Shown here: positions 7,088 to 12,593 of the stretch, piece by piece
Numbering within the stretch: position 1 is the stretch's first letter
Layout of the letters: each line of letters opens with the position of its first letter
Source: an uncultured Lachnospiraceae bacterium
GTDB taxonomy: Bacteria > Bacillota > Clostridia > Lachnospirales > Lachnospiraceae
Length of the DNA stretch: 12,593 bases
Direction of reading: 5' to 3'
Assembly: GCA_902782715.1 (NCBI GenBank)
Contig: CACZOG010000071.1
Span: forward strand, 1-12,593
Translations under genes and position numbers: made by a program
The notes under the pieces: generated by a model
The model's input: only the letters and a program-made list of their open reading frames with translations
Database searches by the model: none
Told to the model about the DNA's origin: nothing

Positions 7088-8725
7088 TTAGTTCTCGTCG
7101 TCTTCTTTCTTCGCAATATAGATAGTACGTTTTCTTGCCATTTCATCGCTTGCAAGATAATCGTCGTATGTGGTGATCTTATCGATAAGCTGACCGCCGG
7201 GCATGATCTCCATGATACGATTTGCGGTTGTTTCGATAAACTGATGGTCGTGACAGGAGAAGAGCTCAACACCCGAGAATCTGATAAGACCGTTGTTCAA
7301 TGCCTGAATGGATTCCATGTCAAGATGGTTGGTAGGCTCGTCAAGAATTAAGCAGTTAGCACCCGAGATCATCATCTTCGAAAGCATGCATCTTACCTTT
7401 TCACCACCGGATAAAACCTTAACTTTCTTTAAAGCATCATCCTGTGAGAAGAGCATTCTTCCGAGAAAACCACGTACGTATGTGATATCTTTTACGGGTG
7501 AATAACCCATAAGCCAGTCTGTAATGATATCGTCGGATTTGAATTCTTCGGTATTGTCCTTGGGGAAGTAAGCCTGTGATGTGGTAACTCCCCACTTGTA
7601 TGTACCTTCATCGGGTTCCATCTCCCCTGCAAGGATCTGGAAAAGAGTAGTGGTGGCAATTTCATTGCTTCCTACGAATGCAACCTTGTCTTCACGTCTT
7701 AAGATAAATGATATATTATCAAGAACCTTTTCACCGTTGATGGTCTTGGAAATACCTTCAACCTGAAGAACTTCGTTACCGATCTCACGATCGGGCCTAA
7801 AGTCGATGTAAGGGTATTTTCTGCTCGAAGGTTTGATCTCTTCAAGCTCGATCTTTTCAAGTGCTCTTTTTCTGGAAGTAGCCTGCTTTGATTTGGAAGC
7901 GTTTGCGGAGAAACGATTAATGAATTCCTGGAGTTCCTTGATCTTTTCTTCTTTCTTCTTATTGGCTTCCTTCATCTGCTTAACGAGCAGCTGGCTTGAC
8001 TCGAACCAGAAGTCGTAGTTGCCTGCATAAAGCTGGATCTTGCCGTAGTCAATGTCGGCAGTCTGTGTGCAGACTTTATTAAGGAAATGTCTGTCGTGTG
8101 ATACGACGATGACCGTATTCTCGAAGTTGATAAGGAATTCTTCAAGCCATGCGATAGCATCGAGATCCAGATGGTTCGTAGGCTCGTCGAGAAGAAGGAT
8201 ATCGGGGTTACCGAATAAGGCCTTGGCGAGAAGTACTTTAACTTTTTCGTTACCGCCAAGGTCTGACATCATTGAGTAATGAAGTTCAGTTTCGATTCCG
8301 AGTCCGTTTAAAAGGTTGGCTGCGTTTGATTCTGCCTCCCATCCGTCAAGCTCTGCGAATTCTGCTTCGAGTTCGCTGGCTCTGATTCCGTCCTCGTCCG
8401 AGAAATCCTCTTTTGCATATATTGCATCCTTTTCTTTCATGATCTCATAAAGTCTGGGGTTGCCGAGGATAACCGTATCCATAACATTGTAATTATCGTA
8501 TTTGAAGTGGTCCTGTTCAAGTACGCTTAAACGCTGACCGGGGGTGATCACGATATCACCTGTTGTTGTTTCGAGTTCTCCTGAGAGAATCTTTAAAAAT
8601 GTTGATTTGCCGGCGCCGTTCGCACCGATGATTCCGTAACAGTTTCCTTCCGTGAATTTAATGTTTACATCTTCGAAAAGTGCTTTCTTTCCAAAGCGGA
8701 GTGATACGTTGTTTGCGCTTATCAT
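7088..8725 (-). CDS. ABC-F family ATPase, YbiT-like
   Basis: This 545-residue soluble protein has two ATP-binding cassettes and no membrane segment, the layout of ABC-F translation factors that work at the ribosomal E site. Cassette 1 has Walker A GANGAGKS (34-41), Walker B ILLLDEP (176-182) and switch His210. Its signature is LGGNE (156-160) instead of LSGGE. A charged helical linker (about 243-310, KQMKEANKKKEEKIKELQEF) is the P-site tRNA interaction motif region. Cassette 2 has a normal LSGGE (438-442), Walker B LILDEP (459-464) and switch His492. Its Walker A reads GSNEIATTT (352-360), lacking the glycine and the lysine of GxxGxGK[ST]; the codons were checked (acc for Thr in place of Lys). 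I recall similar degeneracy in the YbiT/YkpA-like branch of Firmicutes, so it may be a clade trait. The start has an AAAGGA RBS. It lies 25 nt after the GGDEF gene and 2 nt before the PHP-HAD gene. Antibiotic protection is not indicated. Confidence 0.93.
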   Translation of the reverse strand: MISANNVSLRFGKKALFEDVNIKFTEGNCYGIIGANGAGKSTFLKILSGELETTTGDIVITPGQRLSVLEQDHFKYDNYNVMDTVILGNPRLYEIMKEKDAIYAKEDFSDEDGIRASELEAEFAELDGWEAESNAANLLNGLGIETELHYSMMSDLGGNEKVKVLLAKALFGNPDILLLDEPTNHLDLDAIAWLEEFLINFENTVIVVSHDRHFLNKVCTQTADIDYGKIQLYAGNYDFWFESSQLLVKQMKEANKKKEEKIKELQEFINRFSANASKSKQATSRKRALEKIELEEIKPSSRKYPYIDFRPDREIGNEVLQVEGISKTINGEKVLDNISFILRREDKVAFVGSNEIATTTLFQILAGEMEPDEGTYKWGVTTSQAYFPKDNTEEFKSDDIITDWLMGYSPVKDITYVRGFLGRMLFSQDDALKKVKVLSGGEKVRCMLSKMMISGANCLILDEPTNHLDMESIQALNNGLIRFSGVELFSCHDHQFIETTANRIMEIMPGGQLIDKITTYDDYLASDEMARKRTIYIAKKEDDEN

Positions 8726-8735
8726 TTGAGTATAA

Positions 8736-8743
8736 TCCTTTCT
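8736..8743 (-). promoter_or_regulatory. Ribosome binding site of the ABC-F gene
   Basis: Read on the - strand this is AGAAAGGA, about 10 bases before the ATG at 8725. It lies in the 25-nt gap after the GGDEF stop and is a clearer Shine-Dalgarno sequence than that of the following PHP-HAD gene, supporting 8725 as the start. Confidence 0.55.
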
Positions 8744-8757
8744 AAGCTGCTCAGCTT
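8744..8757 (-). repeat. Short perfect inverted repeat across the GGDEF stop codon
   Basis: AAGCTG and CAGCTT flank two bases. In RNA this could fold as a 5-bp stem with a 4-base loop directly upstream of the ABC-F RBS. No U-tract follows, so it is not a terminator. It could mark RNA processing or modulate translation, or be chance. Confidence 0.35.
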
Positions 8758-9875
8758 ATAGTATTGGGAATCTGAGCAACTACCTGACATTTGCCGTGGG
8801 ATTTGCCGTAGTAGAGGCGGTTATCCGCTTTCTGGATGAAGTCCTCGATACGGAGGCTTTCATTGGCTTCGGCCACGCCGAATGTCATGGTGACTTTTAT
8901 TGTTTTATTATCATGTGTTACTTCATTCGCACATATTTTTTCAAGAATACGATCGCCCAAAGCCTTGGCAGCTTCAAGGTTACCGTTTACGAGGATGAGG
9001 ATTTCCTCGCCGCCCCATCTGCATACGAAATCTCCGTCACGCATCTGGGAAGAGATAGTGTCCGCAACCATTACGAGAACTTTATCGCCGCAGTCATGTC
9101 CGTAGGTATCGTTGACTTTCTTGAAATCATCGATATCTCCGAGGATGAGAGAGAAGACCTTCTTGTCTTTTTTAAGAAGGTGCATTGCGATATTCAGTTT
9201 CTCAGTCATGCTTCTTCTGTTGGCAAGCTTGGTAAGCGGATCGATGCTCGAAAGCTTCTTTAACTGTCTGTTCCTGTTCTCGAGAGTAGCAGTAGAGTTC
9301 CTCATCTCAAGCGTGAAGATGAATGAGAACATACCAAGAAGAAGAACCGTTACGAAAATGTTCAGAACCTTGGTAATTACAACGAGAACGGGGTAAAACT
9401 TTACGATATTATCATAATTTCCGTAAGGATAGAAAACGGAGAAAAGAAATGCTCCGAATGCAAATACGGAAATGATGCATGATGTCAGGAAAGGCTTTTT
9501 AAAAGCTTTGCAGATGTTTGTTATATAAAAAGATGCCGGGATCATAAGGAAGCAGAAAAGATTGAAGTAAAGATGAGGTCCGTATGCAAGCGTTGATAAA
9601 ATAACAAATACAACTACTTCCAGAGATACCAGAATGGTTACAAGCACATACTGTTTGTTCTTAACAAATGAGATCATCGACTCGTAAACTAAGAACGAGA
9701 GGAGATTGTAAAGCATCATGAGAATGCTTCCGAAACCAAGGAACAAAATGGCAAAAAGGAGGTGCGAAAAAGCGCAGATATGAAGAACAAGAGTAAACTT
9801 GTCCCTGTCGGAAAGATACTCTTCTCCATTGATTATATCCTTTATGTAATTAAGGTAAATCTTAATTTGTTCCAT
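8751..9875 (-). CDS. Membrane diguanylate cyclase (six TM segments plus GGDEF domain)
   Basis: This 374-residue protein has an N-terminal membrane region with about six hydrophobic segments (near 27-50, 51-69, 75-98, 101-121, 129-150 and 161-189). A short helical linker (191-208) then leads to a GGDEF domain (about 209-366). The domain has SSIDPLTKLANRR (209-221), the metal-binding DIDDFKKVNDTYGHDCGD (247-264) and the active-site loop GGEEI (288-292), an accepted variant of GGDEF. An RxxD inhibitory site (Arg279, Asp282) sits exactly five residues before GGEEI. These features predict an active, feedback-inhibited enzyme making cyclic di-GMP from two GTP. No EAL or HD-GYP domain is present. 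The membrane part has no sensor family that I recognise; it could sense a membrane-soluble signal or proton-motive change. The start at 9875 has GGAG five bases upstream. It heads the three-gene unit leading to the ABC-F and PHP-HAD genes. Confidence 0.92.
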   Translation of the reverse strand: MEQIKIYLNYIKDIINGEEYLSDRDKFTLVLHICAFSHLLFAILFLGFGSILMMLYNLLSFLVYESMISFVKNKQYVLVTILVSLEVVVFVILSTLAYGPHLYFNLFCFLMIPASFYITNICKAFKKPFLTSCIISVFAFGAFLFSVFYPYGNYDNIVKFYPVLVVITKVLNIFVTVLLLGMFSFIFTLEMRNSTATLENRNRQLKKLSSIDPLTKLANRRSMTEKLNIAMHLLKKDKKVFSLILGDIDDFKKVNDTYGHDCGDKVLVMVADTISSQMRDGDFVCRWGGEEILILVNGNLEAAKALGDRILEKICANEVTHDNKTIKVTMTFGVAEANESLRIEDFIQKADNRLYYGKSHGKCQVVAQIPNTIS

Positions 9876-9904
9876 ATTTCTCCACTATAAATACATACAT
9901 AATC

Positions 9905-9933
9905 ATTTTATCATCTTTCCTATATATATACAA
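9905..9933 (-). promoter_or_regulatory. Candidate promoter of the GGDEF / ABC-F / PHP-HAD unit
   Basis: Read on the - strand, TTGTAT (9933-9928) and TAAAAT (9910-9905) are separated by exactly 17 bp, about 30 bases before the start codon. The boxes match sigma-A consensus in 4 and 5 of 6 positions. The surrounding DNA is very AT-rich, including a TA repeat at 9921-9930, so chance matches are likely, but the position is right. Confidence 0.45.
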
Positions 9934-9987
9934 TAAATAAATTTCGTATAAAAAAACCGTAAAAAAGATAAAGAAATTATAAGATTA

Positions 9988-10014
9988 TTAGCACTCTCAC
10001 TTGACGAGTGCTAA
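9988..10014 (+). promoter_or_regulatory. CIRCE operator (HrcA binding site) upstream of clpB
   Basis: The sequence is TTAGCACTC, a 9-base spacer, then GAGTGCTAA: both arms match the CIRCE consensus perfectly. HrcA is the repressor that binds this element and releases it when unfolded protein occupies GroEL, so the downstream gene is induced by heat and protein damage. The -35 box of the clpB promoter lies within the spacer and right arm, so bound HrcA would block RNA polymerase directly. Confidence 0.97.
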
Positions 10015-10029
10015 AAGATGTATTATTAT
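10001..10029 (+). promoter_or_regulatory. Sigma-A-type promoter of clpB, overlapping CIRCE
   Basis: TTGACG (10001-10006) and TATTAT (10024-10029) are 17 bp apart. An overlapping perfect TATAAT (10027-10032) would give a longer 20-bp spacing. Initiation is expected near 10036, giving a leader of about 60 bases. The clpB RBS is AAGGTG (10085-10090), five bases before ATG 10096. Confidence 0.75.
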
Positions 10030-10095
10030 AATATTGGTCTGAAAATAAAACAAATTTAAAGAGATTTTGTTACGTGTAAGAAAGAAGGTGATGTT

Positions 10096-12593
10096 ATGAA
10101 TATTACTAAATTCACGCAAAATTCTCAGAATTCCATAAATCTTGCTCAACAGTATGCAGTTGAGTTCGGTAATCAGGAAATAGAAGAAGAGCATCTTTTA
10201 TATGCTCTTATAAATATTGACGACAGTCTTATTAAGAAACTGATCGAAAAGATGGAGATAAACGTCGAGCATTTTACCGACAGGGTTAAGGCTGCTGTCG
10301 AAAAAAGGGTAAAAGTATCGGGCGGCGAACTCAGAATAGGTCAGAAACTTAATGAAGTGCTGATTACTGCGGAGAATCAGGCTAAGAAGATGGGAGACGA
10401 TTATGTTTCGGTCGAGCATCTTTTCTTATCAATGCTTGATCATCCCAATAAAGAGATTGCTGAGATATTCAGAGAATACGGTATTACAAAAGAAAGATTC
10501 CTTACGGCACTCTCGTCCGTAAGGGGTAATGTTAAAGTTACGAGCGATAATCCCGAGGGCACATATGATGCTTTGAACAAATACGGTACGGATCTTGTCG
10601 AAAAGGCTAAAAACCGTAAAATGGATCCCGTAATAGGCAGGGACTCGGAAATCCGTAACGTTATCAGGATCTTAAGCCGTAAGACAAAGAACAACCCGGT
10701 TCTTATCGGTGAACCCGGTGTAGGTAAAACAGCCGTAGCCGAGGGCCTTGCCCAGAGGATCGTTAACGGGGATGTTCCCGACGATCTTAAGGATAAGACT
10801 ATTTTTGCTCTTGATATGGGCTCGCTCATTGCGGGTGCCAAATACAGGGGTGAATTCGAAGAGAGATTAAAAGCGGTACTCGATGAAGTCAAATCATCTA
10901 ACGGAGAGATCATTCTTTTCATCGATGAGCTTCATACCATTGTCGGTGCCGGCAAAACGGATGGTGCGCTTGATGCGGGCAATATGTTAAAACCCATGCT
11001 TGCGAGGGGCGAACTTCATTGTATAGGTGCCACAACACTTGACGAATACAGACAGTATATCGAAAAAGATGCCGCACTTGAGAGACGTTTCCAGCCTGTA
11101 ATGGTTGATGAACCGACGGTTGAGGATACTATCTCGATCTTACGAGGCATAAAAGACAGATACGAGGTTTTCCATGGTGTAAAGATCATGGATAATGCTT
11201 TGGTAGCGGCTGCAGTTTTATCAGACAGATACATATCTGACAGATTCCTACCCGATAAAGCGATCGACCTTGTTGATGAGGCATGTGCGCTTATCAAAAC
11301 GGAACTTAATTCACTTCCGACGGAACTAGATGAGAAGCAGCGTAAGATACTTCAGATGGAGATCGAAGTTCAGGCTTTAAAGAAAGAAGAGGATGCGGGA
11401 AGCATTCAGAGACTTGCAGATCTTCAGGAAGACCTTGCAAAAGAGAAAGAAGAATTCGCTAACCAGAAGGCTAGATGGGAGAATGAAAAGAGTGCGGTAG
11501 ACAGACTTTCGAAGATGAGAGAGGAGATTGATGCTCTTAATTCGCAGATTGAGATTGCTAAGAGAGACGGAGATCTTACCAAAGCCGCAGAACTTACTTA
11601 CGGTGAACTTCCAAAACTTAAAGCAAATCTTGAAGAAGCCGAGAAACTGGCTGAGAAGAAAGAAGATTCTCTTGTTCATGAGAGAGTTTCCGATGCGGAG
11701 ATCGCAAGGATCGTATCAAGATGGACAGGTATTCCGGTAGCCAAACTTAACGAATCGGAGAGAAACAAAGTACTGCATCTTGCAGACGAACTTCATAAAA
11801 GAGTCATCGGACAGGATGACGGCGTAACGAAAGTTACCGAATCTATCATCAGATCGAAAGCCGGAATCAAGGATCCGAGAAAACCCATCGGTTCGTTCCT
11901 TTTCTTGGGACCTACAGGTGTAGGAAAGACGGAACTTGCAAAAGCACTTGCGCAGTCGCTGTTCGATGATGAGAACAACATCGTCAGAATCGACATGAGT
12001 GAGTACATGGAACAGTACAGTGTATCGAGACTCATCGGAGCACCTCCCGGATATGTCGGATATGACGAGGGCGGACAGCTTACCGAAGCGGTAAGAAGAA
12101 AGCCTTATTCGGTAGTTCTTTTCGATGAGGTCGAGAAGGCTCATCCTGATGTATTTAACGTTCTTTTACAGGTGCTTGATGACGGGCGTATCACGGATTC
12201 GCACGGAAAGACGGTTGATTTTAAGAACACCATAATCATCATGACTTCCAATATAGGTGCGGATGTACTGCTTGAAGGCATCGATGAAAACGGAGAGTTC
12301 AAAGAGGGTGTTGAAGAGACTGTTACGGGAATGCTTCATAAATTTTTCAGACCGGAGTTCCTTAACAGGATCGATGAGACCATTCTCTTTAAACCTCTCG
12401 GAAAGAACGAGATCACGGGAATCCTTGATCTTATCATCGCAGATCTTAATAAAAGACTTGAAGACAGAGAATACAAGGTTGTGCTTACTTCTGCTGCAAA
12501 GGATAAAGCCATCAACGAAGGCTACAATCCGAATTACGGTGCAAGACCTCTTAAGAGATATGTTCAGAAGACGGTTGAAACACTGGCAGCCAA
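10096..12593 (+). CDS. clpB: ATP-dependent disaggregase ClpB (3' end outside window)
   Basis: The frame is open to the window end (832 codons plus two bases). ClpB is about 860 residues, so some 30 are missing. The protein is a cytoplasmic AAA+ hexamer that threads aggregated protein through its pore, working with DnaK/DnaJ/GrpE. The Clp N-domain (1-145) has two repeats, each with an EH(L) motif. NBD1 has Walker A GEPGVGKT (205-212), Walker B FIDE (275-278), pore-loop Tyr250 in GAKYRGEF, and Arg330/Arg331. The middle coiled-coil (about 400-525), rich in Glu, Lys and Leu, has ClpB length and separates it from ClpC and ClpA. NBD2 has Walker A GPTGVGKT (605-612), Walker B LFDE (675-678), pore-loop Tyr653 in GAPPGYVG, and sensor-2 GARPLKR (815-821). 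The start at 10096 begins the N-domain and has a good RBS; ATG 10091 is in another frame. HrcA control is expected from the CIRCE element upstream. Confidence 0.97.
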   Translation, partial: MNITKFTQNSQNSINLAQQYAVEFGNQEIEEEHLLYALINIDDSLIKKLIEKMEINVEHFTDRVKAAVEKRVKVSGGELRIGQKLNEVLITAENQAKKMGDDYVSVEHLFLSMLDHPNKEIAEIFREYGITKERFLTALSSVRGNVKVTSDNPEGTYDALNKYGTDLVEKAKNRKMDPVIGRDSEIRNVIRILSRKTKNNPVLIGEPGVGKTAVAEGLAQRIVNGDVPDDLKDKTIFALDMGSLIAGAKYRGEFEERLKAVLDEVKSSNGEIILFIDELHTIVGAGKTDGALDAGNMLKPMLARGELHCIGATTLDEYRQYIEKDAALERRFQPVMVDEPTVEDTISILRGIKDRYEVFHGVKIMDNALVAAAVLSDRYISDRFLPDKAIDLVDEACALIKTELNSLPTELDEKQRKILQMEIEVQALKKEEDAGSIQRLADLQEDLAKEKEEFANQKARWENEKSAVDRLSKMREEIDALNSQIEIAKRDGDLTKAAELTYGELPKLKANLEEAEKLAEKKEDSLVHERVSDAEIARIVSRWTGIPVAKLNESERNKVLHLADELHKRVIGQDDGVTKVTESIIRSKAGIKDPRKPIGSFLFLGPTGVGKTELAKALAQSLFDDENNIVRIDMSEYMEQYSVSRLIGAPPGYVGYDEGGQLTEAVRRKPYSVVLFDEVEKAHPDVFNVLLQVLDDGRITDSHGKTVDFKNTIIIMTSNIGADVLLEGIDENGEFKEGVEETVTGMLHKFFRPEFLNRIDETILFKPLGKNEITGILDLIIADLNKRLEDREYKVVLTSAAKDKAINEGYNPNYGARPLKRYVQKTVETLAA

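Noticed and set aside
7088..8725. Antibiotic-resistance ABC-F (ribosome protection) gene
   Set aside because: The overall pattern is YbiT-like housekeeping, with no long resistance-type interdomain linker and no neighbouring resistance leader or attenuator.
8796..9263. 155-codon open frame on the + strand, antisense to the GGDEF gene
   Set aside because: It is fully inside the strongly supported GGDEF coding sequence, has no recognisable domain and no RBS, and is explained as a shadow of the other strand.
10440..10922. 160-codon open frame on the - strand inside clpB
   Set aside because: Serine- and leucine-rich translation typical of the antisense of a AAA+ gene. clpB covers the region with intact Walker motifs.
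1..12593. CRISPR array, tRNA or rRNA genes, insertion sequence, att sites
   Set aside because: No regularly spaced repeats, cloverleaf sequences, transposase-like frames or paired terminal repeats were found on either strand by eye.

Overview
The window reads as chromosomal DNA of a moderately AT-rich Gram-positive anaerobe of the class Clostridia, and a Lachnospiraceae-like member is my best guess. The pointers are the tail of an [FeFe] hydrogenase, a CIRCE/HrcA-type heat-shock operator, frequent AGA arginine codons, GGAG-type ribosome binding sites, a small lipoprotein with a bacterial SH3 domain, and a YbiT-like ABC-F protein with degenerate motifs. The taxonomy is inference. I see no tRNA, rRNA, CRISPR array, insertion sequence, phage gene or integration scar, so this looks like core genome rather than a mobile island.

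Left part (1-5416, all on the + strand): the 3' end of an [FeFe] hydrogenase gene ends at a strong intrinsic terminator (412-453). A short lipoprotein gene (508-1251) follows, then alanyl-tRNA synthetase (1267-3954) only 15 nt downstream, probably in one transcript. A G+C-rich hairpin (3966-3995) closes that unit. Next come a Maf nucleotide pyrophosphatase (4070-4654) and an XRE-type helix-turn-helix protein with a long lysine-rich linker (4679-5416).

Middle (5418-9875, all on the - strand): a three-gene unit is read leftwards. It runs from a six-TM diguanylate cyclase (9875-8751) to an ABC-F ATPase (8725-7088) to a PHP-HAD fusion phosphatase (7085-5418). Gaps are 25 nt and 2 nt. This unit meets the XRE gene tail to tail with a single base between the two stop codons and no terminator between them.

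Right part: a divergent intergenic region (9876-10095) carries a perfect CIRCE element overlapping a sigma-A-type promoter. It drives clpB (10096 to the window end), which is cut about 30 codons before its expected stop.

The genes are mostly housekeeping: translation (alaS, ABC-F), protein disaggregation (clpB), nucleotide sanitation (maf), second-messenger synthesis (GGDEF) and fermentative H2 metabolism. The less ordinary items are the PHP-HAD fusion, the ABC-F protein whose second Walker A lacks its lysine, the AlaRS with a four-cysteine insert and unusual active-site wording, and the HTH protein with a charged linker. I do not see a clear new multi-gene defence or mobile system. The best candidate for undescribed biology is the GGDEF / ABC-F / PHP-HAD unit.
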